DNA of 64,000 nucleotides from Lumbricus terrestris (Eukaryota; Annelida; Clitellata; Crassiclitellata; Lumbricidae), in NCBI GenBank assembly GCA_949752735.1, contig OX457039.1:42926199-42990198 (forward strand). The letters are read 5' to 3'. How positions within the stretch are numbered: the first letter of the stretch is position 1; the number at the start of each line of letters is the position of its first letter. This document shows, in pieces, positions 1-11,354 of the stretch. Below the pieces are notes generated by a model that ran no database searches, was not told the origin of the DNA, and saw nothing but the letters and a program-made list of their open reading frames with translations. The translations under genes and the position numbers were made by a program.

Positions 1-888
1 ATTCATATTGTACACAAGATGGTCAGATTTCATCAAAATATTTCAAACAGAACAAAAGTTACACCACTTTTAGTGAGGCCACCCACCGTTTTTTTGACGA
101 TTCAAAAACGAAACGCAACAAAAAGTAACAAAAACACGATTTTATAAGTGTCATCTTAAATAACTGTTGTTAAATGAACTTGGTACTGCTTCACAACTTG
201 TGTTCAATGTGCCCACCACCCGTGCCAAAACTTCTTTTGTCTCTCTTTGCAAAGTTCTTGATGAACCTGTTGATTAATCTGATAGATTACTTATTTACCA
301 ATTTGATTGTCATCTTGCTAAGTAACTTCTCAGTGACGCGCAGCTACGCTGGTACCTTGTTTCTCTTTTAAATAGTAATAATAATGATCATCTGGCAATA
401 TCAAGGCTATTTGATAACAATTATTTGAGATGAGACGCAATAAAATCGTGTTTTTGATACTTTTTGCTGCGTTATGCCTTTGAATTGTCAAAAAACGGTG
501 GGTGGTCTCACTAAAAGTGGCACAACTTTTTTTCTGTTTGAAATATTTTGATGAAATTTGGCCATCATATGTAGATATGAATTGTCTTTAAGCCTAGCTC
601 TAAAATTTCATTTCGATATTCCTACTTCTGGCCAAGATATTGGCCAAAATAATTAGATCGGTTTTATGTTACTTTTTGTTGCGTCGCGTTTTTGAATCGT
701 GAAAAAACGGTGGGTGGCCTCATTAAAAGTGATATAGCTTTTGTTCGGTTTGAAATTTTTTGATAAAATCTGGCCATCATGTGTAAATATGAATTGTCTT
801 TAAGCCTGTAAAATGTCATTTGGAAATTCTTACTTTTGGTCAAGATATTGTCAAAAAACGTAGGGGGGTCTTTATTTGGCGCACCCTG
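1..888. mobile_element. Fold-back DNA transposon end (mariner/Tc1-like), truncated by window edge
   Basis: Bases 1-150 read in reverse complement match bases about 428-585 and again about 660-800, all containing a conserved core around ACGGTGGGTGG and CAAAATATTT. The block ends with CACCCTG followed by TA at 889-890, the sort of end seen on mariner-like elements that duplicate TA. The left end lies outside the window. No transposase reading frame is recognisable, so this is a non-autonomous element with one inverted and two direct copies of its arm. Family assignment is inference from the end sequence. Confidence 0.55.
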
Positions 889-1071
889 TACATATCATCT
901 GCGTCGTTTCTGGATTTACGCGTCATTGTTTACTATACTGAATGTAGATAATTCTTCGTGTATATAGACACAAAAGTAATGTTACATAAACTGCATTATA
1001 TATGCAGCAACATTTTTTATATCATGCTGCCCCAACATGGCTGCCATTGTTGCATCACAATCCAAAAAAAC

Positions 1072-1400
1072 AATGAATTATTGCGTTCTTCAGCACAAAT
1101 GAATTATCACGTTATTCAGCACAAATGAATTATTACGTTATTCAGCACAAATGAAATTATTACGTTATTCAGCACAAATGAATTATCACGTTATTCAGCA
1201 CAAATGAATTATTACGTTATTCAGCACAAATGAAATTATTACGTTATTCAGCACAAATGAATTATCACGTTATTCAGCACAAATGAATTATTACGTTTTT
1301 CAGAACAAATGAAATTATTACGTAATTCAACACAAACGAATTATTACGTTATTCAGCGCAAAATTAATGAAATTATCACGTTATTCAGCACAAATGAGAA
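1072..1400. repeat. Minisatellite, about 25-26 bp unit, about 12-13 copies
   Basis: A tandem array of a unit close to ACGTTATTCAGCACAAATGA plus ATTAT. Units alternate between forms ending ATTATC and ATTATTAC, and some carry one extra A, giving a higher-order pattern. The later units (from about 1300) are more diverged. No coding potential is seen. Confidence 0.9.
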
Positions 1401-1832
1401 TTCTCATCCCGTACCAAAAAAGATCCTTCTCATTATAATTATCATCCTCAGATATACTATTTCGTCATTTCATTGTGCAGTGCATGCATGCTTTGGTGCT
1501 TTTGTGACCGCACATATTAGTTTCGCGACAAGGTCAGTCCTTACTCTTTAGCCATTTCATTTTTGTAGTAGGCCAACGATGTTCGCCCTTTGAGATTTAC
1601 GAACGATTCAAAATATATGTCTTATTTAATAGACAATTTATGATTTCACGGCAGATTTTAAATATTCGTTTTTTCTAGAAGAGTCGACGGAAAGAGTAAT
1701 TGAATAAACAGGATTAATAATAAACATTTTAACTCTTTTAAATAAACCACATAATTCACGCGGAATACAGAAGACGAATGAACAGGGCGCTCCGTCTGTA
1801 AGGCGTTGGGTATGCATAATGTATGCACTCAT

Positions 1833-2074
1833 GGGGCGCGGTGGTGTAGTGGGTATGTTCGTTGCCTTGCAGCCGCAGGGTTGCAGGTTCGAATCCACTT
1901 CAAGTCGCCGCGTATACAGGGACTTTGGGCAAACCCTTCACTCGCAATTGCTCAGCGCTTTGGCGTGAAACTCCGATGCAGTGTCCGCGCTGCAGTCGGG
2001 AGCGCCTCTAAGTAGAGGGTTTGAAGGGGCGCTTTAACAAGCGCACATACAAACAAACAAACAAACAAGCAAAC
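1833..2074 (+). mobile_element. tRNA-derived SINE (family A), full-length copy
   Basis: The head has RNA polymerase III promoter elements: an A-box-like TGGTGTAGTGGG and a perfect B box GGTTCGAATCC. A body shared with six other copies here follows, ending in AGCGCCTCT and GAAGGGGCGCT and an (AAAC)n-like tail. ACTCAT is found directly before the element and again at the tail end (2073-2078), a likely short target duplication. The same family occurs at 3911, 10864, 23825, 30463, 42540 and 49727. Confidence 0.85.
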
Positions 2075-2419
2075 TCATGCGTTCGCGATGTTATATAAGA
2101 CCGTCACGTACAATTATATTGCACAGCACTATCAACGCTCTGCCGTAGGCTATATGATAAAATTATGGTCTTGTGTACCTTCTGAACTTTGGAAGATTTA
2201 AGGACAATAACATTGTCTAAATATATGATATTTTAATTAACTATATAGACTATGTATTGATATATTTAACTGTATAAAAGTGTATAGGCCTATTCTAATT
2301 ATTTATCCGCAAGCTCTGAGATGTTGGACTTTTAAATTAAAAGTACCGCTATACCAGTTTAGCAGAAAGTTTATGATTAAGTCATATACAAGGCTTATAA
2401 GATCCACTGTGCATACATT

Positions 2420-2501
2420 CTTATATCTGTGTCCTCGTAATCCTCTTATTTCAGTTGGCTGGTAGGCCTATATAAGAGGATTACAAGGACACAGATATAA
2501 G
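2420..2501. repeat. Near-perfect 30-bp inverted repeat (hairpin)
   Basis: Bases 2420-2449 and 2472-2501 are reverse complements at 29 of 30 positions, with a 22-base loop that contains TAGGCCTA. No TIR family seen elsewhere in the window matches the arms. The arms are too similar to be old. It could be a recent template-switch product, a small fold-back element, or a hairpin RNA source. Confidence 0.85.
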
Positions 2502-2599
2502 ACAGTCTGGAGGCGCCATCAAGCAAAGATTCTTCAGCAGCAAAGTAGCAAAGGTCTGAAACGAGCTGAGTGACGACTTATGAGGCAGTTTCGGTGGAG

Positions 2600-3905
2600 A
2601 CTGCAGCAACGCCAAGGGCAAGCTCAGACATATAGATCTATGGGATGTTAAGGTACGTATTAGTGGTGGCTCTTACACAGATCGTTAGTCTCCTGGGCCA
2701 CTGTAAAGAAGTGTAGGCCTAAACCATGTTATGTTGTGTTGTGTTATTGTATTATATACAATTATATGGTTATACAGCAAGTGAACTCACGTTCATCTAT
2801 ACTGTCTATATAATATACAGTAGACCTATACTGTTTGTCTCGCGGAGTTTTGTCTTGAACGCATACTGCAGTCATTGGTTGTTGACTTGTTGCCTGATAC
2901 CTTGCTATTAGATGCAGACACAAGCGGATCGAGAGATTCATGTGAATCCTTGGCAAAGACGAAGAAGGAAAACATGAAGCTCCCTCTGACCCTTTGGAGC
3001 TGTAGTGTTTGCAACGATGAACCGCTGTGGTCTGTGTATACCATTATGTAACCTATAATAGGCAACTAAAGTAGGCCTATAAGACGTTTGAGACTTTTTC
3101 GATCAACGTTTCCGACTGCTATAGCGCATAGACTAGCTATTATTCGGATACGGTCATAGCAATAAGTGACGCCGATTCTCCAATTATTATCCCCACAGAC
3201 CCCACTGCGACGCAACGGTTTCTGAGTTCCATCACCTTCCTTGAATCCGTTGCAGAACAGAATAAGAGATTTTAATTTGTCGGAATTTGTCGGTGAGTGC
3301 AGTGATGTGCAGCCTCAGCATGTTCAAATTTACCAGAAATGTTGTACTAATGGACTAATGCAAATTTTGGGGCATGACTCACTCGTACCATCTATTTTGG
3401 CTGATGTATTACATCTATTGTGAACGGGGTGGGCCCTTATAATTATATAATAGCCCAAGTGAATGGCGCCTTAGGGAGTCCAATTAGCAAAGCTCTGAAC
3501 CCAACTATGCGGCCCACCCCAGGTCACAGCCTAATGACGAAAGCCAGTACGTCACGTCTGGTAATAATAATATATCAGTTCCAGGTTACGCTCAACCGAG
3601 TTCTTTATTAGCGTTTAGTAGGCCTACAATCAACTTTGGATAATTCAGAATTTTTGGAAATGATTAAAAAAGCAAAAAAACTTGTAAAAAGCAAACTATT
3701 TATAATTACCAAAAAATTAAACCAGTATTTATTTGTTGATTTAAAATCTAGGCCTAATCATAAACATTTTTCCGCTTGTAGCCTTTCTTTATGAGGATTC
3801 AGTTTATCAAAACACACAGGCCTTCAGCTGAAAGCAATTTAGGCCATACCTACAATTTAAGTAAATCACCAACGACTTACTAGCTAGGCTATCTCTATTT
3901 TTGCA
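2600..3905. other. Intergenic, no gene recognised
   Basis: No coding region, RNA gene or clear repeat is recognised here. Open frames are short and lack splice-site support. The palindrome TAGGCCTA occurs four times (near 2715, 3071, 3619 and 3751). Confidence 0.5.
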
Positions 3906-3910
3906 TTTCC

Positions 3911-4110
3911 TATAGCGCTCCTTCAAGCTCATTACTCAGAGGCGCTCCCGGCTACAGCGCGGACACTGCATCGAAATTTCACGCCGAAGCGCACGAGCAA
4001 TTGCGAGTGAAGGATTTGCGCAAGGTCCCTACGACACGGCTCGAGTTGGATTCGAGCCTGGTACCCTCCGGCTCATAGGCACAAAACCCACCACTACACC
4101 ACCGCGCTCC
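3911..4110 (-). mobile_element. tRNA-derived SINE (family A)
   Basis: Reverse-strand copy of the family at 1833-2074. The polymerase III head lies at the right end (CCACTACACCACCGCGCTCC is its complement) and the AGCGCTCCTTCAAG tail at the left. The B box is partly decayed (GGATTCGAGCC when compared on the complementary side). Confidence 0.8.
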
Positions 4111-4343
4111 AAGCTGATAACAGGACACTAACGCTAACAGCTAAAGTGGTCTCAGTTTGCGAAAGTCGACTTGTTTTGGCGCTCGATGACTGCTGGCTCT
4201 TATTCACAGAATTTCAACTAAATTTCTAAATTAAAGATTCATAAGATCGAAACTATGGGCAAATAAACACACGCGAATAGATATTTTAAATGCCGATCCT
4301 TGATTTTGGTGCCCCATGGCAGGTAAATGTCTGTGCCTGAAGG

Positions 4344-4787
4344 CCGGTGTCACGAAATAGAGTATCCCCCTAACAATCGTAGGCCTATCCTCGTAGATGA
4401 GAAGGTGTTGAAAAACCCACTTCTGCGTGTGTTTATTTTTGCAAATTAAGTTTCATTTGCTTCGTTTTGAAAATCACTCTAACAGCTATGTTCACTTCTA
4501 CTAGATAATTTTGTTTGCATTGATTTTAGAACGCTTAGAGCATTTATAAAACCTTATGAACATTTATAGCCATTCAACCTTGCTTTGAACATTGCTTAGG
4601 ACACATAAAACAATTATTAGAGTCACTTCAAATTTTGATTACAGCATAAATTTGTCAATTATACGCAAAAGGAATAGAATGGTTTATCCCCGGATATTCT
4701 ATACCGGTATACCCGGTATATACCGTATATTCCATCCCCCGGATAACTTCAAGAGATGATAGAATAGCCTATATCCAGCGACACCGG
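4344..4787. mobile_element. Non-autonomous DNA transposon with CCGGTGTC ends
   Basis: Begins CCGGTGTCACGAAATAGAG and ends AGCGACACCGG, giving short inverted ends. The interior includes a stretch rich in CCGG/GGTATA near 4690-4740. A related copy with the same internal order lies at about 55929-56420, which supports this being a mobile family. No clear target duplication was found. Confidence 0.6.
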
Positions 4788-5129
4788 GACTGCACGCCTG
4801 AGGTATTAATGTTAAATGAATTCCGTCTGTAATTTTCTTTAACCTTACAAACACGGTCCGAATAGAATATGAGAAATTCTTTCTCTCAAAGAGACGGTCT
4901 TCTCTCTTTTCTTAGAGCTATTATTCTTGAAATTCATAATATAGACGATGCAGTATAGGACCCGCGCGAACCTGACACGACATGCACTGATCCAATGATA
5001 TCAAGTAAATTAGTTCGGTCTTCACCGGTTCCGACGACAACCGGGATAGAATTAGACCGAAATGAAAACGCACCGAGTCAATAGAAGAAGAAGAATATTA
5101 TTCAATATAGAGTAGTCATCTGCTATCGG

Positions 5130-5460
5130 CAATCACGCTCCTCCATAACCACGGTTTTAGCGGAACCGTGGAGCGGACGAACGGATGGACGACCGGACGG
5201 ACGAACGCCGCCATTTTGGACATAATTATCTCTTTTCAGAGTTGACTCATATGCACGCCGTGTCAACAGATGGCATTCGCCGACACTCAGACGCTCGGGT
5301 CTCACTTCCGGTCATTTGAATGGCACCAATTTCCGGTTGTTCTCGACGGCCACAAGACGCCCAACGTCTCTTCGATAGGAGGAGGAGGAGGAGGAGGCTC
5401 GCTTTCAAAATGACGACGAACTCCTGAAAGCAGTACGTCAGGCAAACCTGCCAATACGTC
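5130..5460. promoter_or_regulatory. CpG-rich stretch with ETS-like and YY1-like motifs
   Basis: Contains ACTTCCGGT (5304-5312), a good ETS/GABP consensus, TTCCGGTTG nearby, and CCGCCATTTTGG (about 5208-5219), the reverse complement of a YY1 site. Such pairs are typical of housekeeping promoters in animals. It also carries a small hairpin CCACGGTT/AACCGTGG (5148-5170) and a GGA-repeat tract (5381-5397). No transcript from it can be shown. It lies 9 kb upstream of the TSC22 long-isoform start. Confidence 0.3.
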
Positions 5461-5840
5461 ATTTAAGCAGAACACTTTTTCGCGTTTTGTACTGTGCTTA
5501 ACCGATAACGGCGGCTGTATACGACAGTGTAGGCCTACGTGCTGCTTTCACAGAATCTATCCTTAATAATAATTATTATTGAACTGCAGATGTTAAACCG
5601 AAGATTCGGTCTTGGGTCAGCTGACCATGCGAATATCAGGCGATAAGAAATTTAAGCAGTCTATATATAGGCTATTATATATATATAATTACATATTTTA
5701 TATATTATATATGCATATAAATTATATTAAAGAATGAAGAAAGTCAATGTTTGTTCCTTTCACCTTATTGACCTTTGGTGCGTTTCTTATGATGTGGCGC
5801 TGTATCACTTCAAACTGCCCAAACCATTTACGGCGTGAGG

Positions 5841-6002
5841 CAGTGGCGTAGCCAGGAATTTTTCATGGGGGGGGGTTATGGCCGGAAACCCTGTTTTTTG
5901 CTATTTTTTCTTACTTAAACGGAAAAATAACCTTTGAAAAACTTTTTCCGGAGCCAATGGGGGGGGTTTAACCCCCGAAAACTCCCCCTGCCTACGCCAC
6001 TG
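5841..6002. mobile_element. hAT-like MITE, 162 bp, CAGTGGCGTA ends
   Basis: Starts CAGTGGCGTAGCC and ends CTACGCCACTG, perfect inverted ends of about 10 bp. The flanks are GCGTGAGG on the left and GCGTGAGT on the right, an 8-bp target duplication with one change, which is diagnostic of hAT elements. The interior is mostly G-runs and C-runs. The same family occurs at 59242-59519. Confidence 0.9.
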
Positions 6003-6683
6003 GCGTGAGTAATAAGTTACGATAGTCACAAAATTAAGTGAGCTGTGTTTTGCAGAAAAGCCACAAATAGTATGATAAATAGGGCCTACATCTTTCACCG
6101 ATTAGAACCATGGGATGTAGTTTGAAGAGTTGCAAAAATGATACAATTGCCATTGCCATTCCACTTCCCTTTCCCCAATCTGTCTGCCATTGTCTGTCTT
6201 TGTCTCTGACTGTCTGTCTGTGCATGCATGTATTTCTGTCTCTCTGGCTTCTGTCCATGTGCCTGTGTCTTTCTCTGTCCACGTGTTCAGACGCAAAAGC
6301 AGTGACACGAGTTCACTGGAGGTGGGTTTAGTAAGACTGTGGTGCCTCCAGGCGAACTAACGAGAGGGACACTGAAACACAGCTATAGCATCTCATCATA
6401 AAAATTTATTTTGAAGAACTTGATGCTCAACGGCTTTCATTAGAGATAATATGGTAATAAATATAGTATTCCTTTTTTAACAATCCGGTTGACAGACCGC
6501 AACCGGTTACAGTGCATAGTTAGGGCCTATGCAATAGTATGCATTTCAAACAATTCACAATACCACAAATCGCAAAAGACGAATCCTTAACTATACTGAC
6601 AGAAGACGTAACCCTTAATTTAGCTAAACTGACAGTACAAGCAGTCTGCAATACACGGCGCTAATAATAGCAGCCTACAAAGC

Positions 6684-6772
6684 ATGTCCACCCTACAGGG
6701 CTCGAACTCGGATCTCTGATCTCTATGAAAGTTTGTTATCCACTTATCCAGTGTGCTACCGCCACCTCAACT
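6684..6772 (-). mobile_element. tRNA-like SINE head (second family)
   Basis: On the minus strand it reads GGTGGCGGTAGCACACTGG (A-box region) followed about 45 bases later by GAGTTCGAGCCC (B box). The spacing fits a tRNA-derived polymerase III promoter. The sequence does not fold as a clean intact tRNA, so it is called a SINE head or tRNA pseudogene. Confidence 0.5.
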
Positions 6773-7230
6773 GCAAATCTTGTAGCTGAAGTTTGATAGT
6801 GCTCTCGTAATATGACAGATTTGATTTACACATGCTTTGTACACGAGTAGTTCCGAGTGGAAGCCAATCTGCACACGAGGCGGAAGCCAGTGTAGAGAAC
6901 AAAGAGCATGAGACTGACATAACCCAGTCTCGTTGATCCAAGACACATCCTTTGAGCCTTATATTGGAACAAGCACATAGGCGGAGACCTGGTCCGAACT
7001 TTGGGGGGACGGACGAGCGGCCGATTGACGATCGCGGAGGCACGAAGCGCCTAGCAGGGGAGGGTTTGGGCAGGGAGATATGCCCCCAAACTTCGAGAAA
7101 TTTCGATTTTCAGCACTACAATGGTAGCATTTCAGGCAGTCATATTTGCAAACTTCCTCGTCATTTTAGTGCTTATAGTTTTTGTTTAAGACTTCAAAAG
7201 TGCCCACCCCTCCAATGTCGATATGCTTTG

Positions 7231-8145
7231 AATTGATAATAATATTGTTTAGTAAAGTTAAAATAGGTGTTTAAAAGACATCTCCAATAGGAATTATCTC
7301 TTAAAAAAATAATAGTTAACTTGTTTGATGATAATAGTCTAGTAAGTTAAAAGAGGTGTGTAAGAGACATCCAATTGGAATTCTCTGTTAAAAAACAATA
7401 GTTAATTTGTTTGATAATAATAGTTTAGTAAAGTTAAAAGAGGTGTGTAAGAAACAACTCAAATTGGAATTCTCTGTTTAAAAATAATAGTTAACTTGTC
7501 TGATGATATAAGTTTAGTAAAATTAAAAGATGTTTGTAAGAGACATCTCCAATTGGAATTCTCAGTTTAAAACAGTAATAATAGTTAACTTGTTTGATGA
7601 TAATAGTTTTGTAAAGTTAAAAGAGGTGTGTAAGAAACAACTCCAATTGGAATTCTCTGTTTAAAAATAATAGTTAACTTGTTTGATGATAATAGTTTAG
7701 TAAAGTTAAAAAAGGTGTGCAAGAGACATCTCCAACTGGAATTCTCTGTAAAAAATAATAGTTAACTTCTTTGATGATAATAGTTTAGTAAAGTTAAAAG
7801 AGGTGTGTAAGAGACATCCAATTGGAATTCTCCGTTAAAAAATAATAGTTAATTTGCTTGATGATAATAGTTTAGTAAAGTTAAAAGAGGTGTGTAAGAG
7901 ACATCCAATTGGAATTCTCTTAATTAATTAATTAATTAACTTGTTTGATGATGATAGTTTAGTACAGTTAAAAGAGGTGTGTAAGTGACATCTAATTGGA
8001 ATTCTCCGTTAAAAAATAATAGTTAATTTGTTTGATGATATTAGTTTAGTAAAGTTAAAAGAGGTGTGTAAGAGACATCTCCAATTGGAATTCTGTGTTT
8101 AAAAAGATAATAGCTAATTTGTTTGATGACAATAGTTTAGTAATT
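7231..8145. repeat. Minisatellite, about 88-bp unit, about 10 copies
   Basis: Ten imperfect copies of a unit containing TTTGATGATAATAGTTTAGT, then AAAGTTAAAAGAGGTGTG, then CCAATTGGAATTCTC. Unit starts recur near 7234, 7323, 7412, 7498, 7597, 7683, 7770, 7858, 7943, 8030 and 8121. One unit has ATTAATTA repeats in place of the usual linker. The whole array lies inside the hAT-like element 6976-9016. Confidence 0.95.
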
Positions 8146-8468
8146 ATATTTTATTTTCCTTGGGATTTTAAATCGTATGTTTTTATTACCTATTGTTAAT
8201 CCGATGTATAATAACGATGTTATATGTCCCATTGTTCGTTTTCATGAGGAGAAATAAACAAAATACTTACATACTAACTTACTTACTTTCCATATTACTC
8301 CCAATGTCCAACTGGAGGTTGATTCGAGCCTGAAGGAAACCTGTAGGGAATGTAGCAGAAGCCCGATTATGACGTTGTGGCGTTATTTATTATTATTAAT
8401 CAGAAGTTTAACGACATCTTATAGCTACAAAGGCTGTTGACGTCTTTAAAGATTTTTAACAGTGCATT

Positions 8469-8714
8469 CTACTTTTTCTCCTCGCATTTTTTAAGTAGTA
8501 AGATTGATATATCATTCTTTATACACGCAAGCAGCACATGCTCAGTTGTTTCAGGCAATTGGCATTTAGAACACTGATATGTTGTGCTTTTACCTAACAC
8601 TTTCAGCCAAGTGTTATTAAGGACATGACACATCCTAAGTCGGGTAATTTGAACTTCTCTTTTCCTGATGGAGTACATAAATTTTATTTCAGTTGTGACG
8701 TTGGGTGTTGGCAA
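8469..8714 (-). pseudogene. Non-LTR retrotransposon ORF2 fragment (C-terminal region)
   Basis: An 81-residue open stretch includes ITRLRMCHVLNNTWL followed by QCSKCQLPETTEHVLLAC. The pattern R-x-R-x-x-H then C-x-x-C-x-x-x-E-T-x-E-H-x-L-L-x-C is characteristic of the region after the RNase H or reverse transcriptase domain in several non-LTR retrotransposon clades. Only this tail is present and it stops abruptly. It is a dead fragment inside the larger hAT-like element. Confidence 0.6.
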
Positions 8715-9476
8715 GGCTTTTATAATAACCGGTAATACTTTAAAAGAGGTTTCTTTTCCACAGAGTATAATGTTCGCAAACTATTCAACGTGGGACTAAA
8801 TAACTATTGGTTAGAGCCTGGATTGCCCGGGAATTCGTATCATTAGAAATATGAACTTCATCTGCTAAAGTTTTCTTTCTCTAGAACTCTACTGACGTGT
8901 TTGTGTACATGTCCTAACGCTTAAACATTGGGGGGGACAAATGCATGGACCGTCCCCCCCAACGCCTCCATTGGGGGGGACCGTCCCCCCCTGTCCCCCC
9001 TAGGTCTCCGCCACTGAACAAGCAGTGTGAGGTCAGGTAAACCGACCACGACCAACGATAGTACACTCTAAATTTATTGAGCGCTACTCTAAAGCTAAGC
9101 GGAGGGTATCAGCTTATTCGCGAGCGTTGAATGTAGAGTTACAGTAGTCGAGTTTCGCCGGAATAGGGCTGTGTGTCAGTGCGCAGTGCGCATGTAAATG
9201 TGCAGCCAATACATTTATGCAGGACACCTGAACATTGTCGGCGCCAGCTGCATGTACGATAATTCAGCAGGGGGTCGCGTCAGATTAATGGCAGTTATTC
9301 AGAAGGTCGAAGAAATTAAGTGAACGGAAGAATGTGAAAATTCCAAAGAATTTTTGAAAGGTCAAAAGGAGAAATGATAGCTATTTTTAACTACTACGTT
9401 TTGGTTTTTAAGGAATAAATTAGTCAGAATGAAAAATGGCAGAATGGCAGATCACAAGACTACCGGAGGTTATGGT

Positions 9477-10296
9477 CATAGTTGTTTAAAAGTTTTTCGT
9501 TTTTAGGCCTATTCTTTTTCAAAAATGCCGTTTTTAGTTTTTTAGTTTTCGTGTCGTTTTGCTCCGTTTTTGTGTAACTTTATTTATTCATTTACTGTTC
9601 ATTATTATTTTTCCTTAATTTTCTGATAGGCCTAGCCTATTTCTTACGTTTTCACGGTACTCTTAAGGATTCGGCCAACTAAGGTCATTATTTAATTGTT
9701 TAACGTCATCATTTTAGAAATACATGTAGAAGGTCTCTACAAGAAATGAAATTTATAAGAGTTATTTTGACATAAACTTCGTAGTCTTATCATTATATAA
9801 TTGACAATTTATTATAGCCCAAAGTGTGATTATAGCCTAAGTACAATATCTGATTTTGCGCACATCTATAGTCTTTACTTCTGGTTAGATTTTAATCGCT
9901 TTCTGTTGATCAGCATGATCTTATGCGGACTTAGCCTAGGTTTTCAATTTAAATTTGAAAGGCTTTCAGTACCTTTAATTTTTCTCAATTTCTTATTAAA
10001 ACAAAATTTATAAGAAAAATAATTGTTGCAGAATGTGGATTAATGTCACTAATTATTAATTTTGGCCTACTAGCAAAGTATAGGTTAATTAGTCCTATTT
10101 CCCGATTAAGATAACTTTGAATAAACAAGGTTTTTAGGTGTTAAATGCGGTTGAAGATGTAACAAAGTCAAATTATCTTCCGTTTCGGTTTTTTGTCGTT
10201 TTTTTCCTTTATTTATTTTTTCGAATAAAACGAATTCCTCCCGCCCCCGTTTTTTAAATTCCATATTCATCGTATTTTAAACTTTTTACATCTATG
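9477..10296. mobile_element. hAT-like MITE family with CATAGTTGT ends, 820-bp copy
   Basis: Starts CATAGTTGTTTAAAAG and ends TTTACATCTATG. The flanks GTTATGGT and CCTATGGT agree at 6 of 8 positions. The terminal zones are very rich in CGTTTTT motifs. The inner part (TTTACTGTTCATTATTATT, then CTTAAGGATTC) is shared with the copy at 55014-55678 and, in reverse orientation, the 25472-25882 copy. No coding capacity is seen. Confidence 0.8.
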
Positions 10297-10424
10297 CCTA
10301 TGGTGACGCCGCGGTACCGCCACGGCAGATGATTCTAAGTGACAACAAAATAAACAAATTTCAATTCAGGTGATTGAGCGCTCGAAGTAATCACTCTTAA
10401 AACAATCAATCACTTGGCATTATA

Positions 10425-10480
10425 CCAACTCCTTGCTTGGGGATAACACGCTAGTTTGCTGTTCGAATCCCGTATGGACC
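10425..10480 (+). other. tRNA-like fragment
   Basis: GGGGATAACACGCTAG followed by TGTTCGAATCCC resembles the A-box-to-B-box region of a tRNA-derived repeat. It is short and not foldable as a full tRNA. Confidence 0.3.
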
Positions 10481-10863
10481 TCTGGGTTCAGATCTCCCTT
10501 CACTCCCAAGGTGGCAGCAGAAGTACATAGATCTTGCGCTTGGCATGTCAGCAAATTTGTGATTTATGGGTTCTGTGCTTGCGTTCTTGTGATTTGTTTC
10601 AGTCGCATAACTTGCTCATATGCTGCATAACTGTAGGCTGTAGCCTAACCGGTTCGTTGAATAACTTGAATAAGCGAGAAAAAAATATTGTATTATAGGC
10701 CTATAAGAATAGTGACCGTATAGTTCGTTCAGACCTATTCGATAGGTGGCAACAAAAACGTCATATCGCTTCAATAGGTGGCGCCAAAACTGATACAAGA
10801 TAACTTATTATGACCCCGTAAGCATTTGTATGCGCACTTGTTATAGGCCTAGCGCCCCTTCTA

Positions 10864-11057
10864 TATAGCGCCCCTTCAAGCTCTCTACTCAGAGGCGCTC
10901 CCGAATGCAGAGCGGACACTGCATCGGAGTTTCACGCCGAAGCGCTGAGCAATTGGGAGTGAAGGACTTGCCCAAGGTTCCTACGCGGCGAGGTGGATTC
11001 GAACCTCGAACCTTCCGGCTTCAAGGCAACGACGCTACCACTACACCACCGCGCCCC
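10864..11057 (-). mobile_element. tRNA-derived SINE (family A)
   Basis: Minus-strand copy with the polymerase III head at the right end (B box reads GGATTCGAACC-like on the + strand as GGTGGATTCGAACCTCGAA) and the GCGCCCCTTCAAGC tail at the left. The GCGCCCCTTC tail motif is repeated just upstream (10851-10860). Confidence 0.85.
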
Positions 11058-11354
11058 ACAAAAGCATTGGCCAAATTCATAGGCGCCCGCACATTATGGG
11101 CAAGCGGGGGCACTTGCCTCCCTGGAAAATTGATACCTTTTATAACTACTACTTTTGAGTTTCTAACAAATTTCTTCGTATTAGAGAATAAATTATTATG
11201 CTAATGATGCACAAAGTGAAACAAGGAAATCTACATTTAGAAACCTCCATAAAAATAAGCATGCTTTTAAATTTATGTCTTGCATATTTCAAGATCTTGC
11301 TAAGACTGTAGCCAAGACCACTGGGCTTTAGTCCTGCCAGAGGTGACCATGTGC

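Larger units (their letters stand above)
6976..9016. mobile_element. hAT-like composite element, 2041 bp, perfect 8-bp target duplication
   Basis: The ends are CATAGGCGGAGACC and GGTCTCCGCCACTG, which are inverted at 12 of 14 positions. Both flanks read AACAAGCA (6968-6975 and 9017-9024), a perfect 8-bp target duplication. Just inside both ends are G-runs and C-runs around GGACGG/CCGTCC. The interior holds a minisatellite (7231-8145) and a decayed LINE fragment (8469-8714, minus). No hAT transposase is seen, so the element must have moved using a transposase supplied elsewhere. Confidence 0.85.

Noticed and set aside
1833..2074. Possible functional tRNA gene
   Set aside because: The A and B boxes are present, but the head belongs to a dispersed SINE with a shared body and tail.
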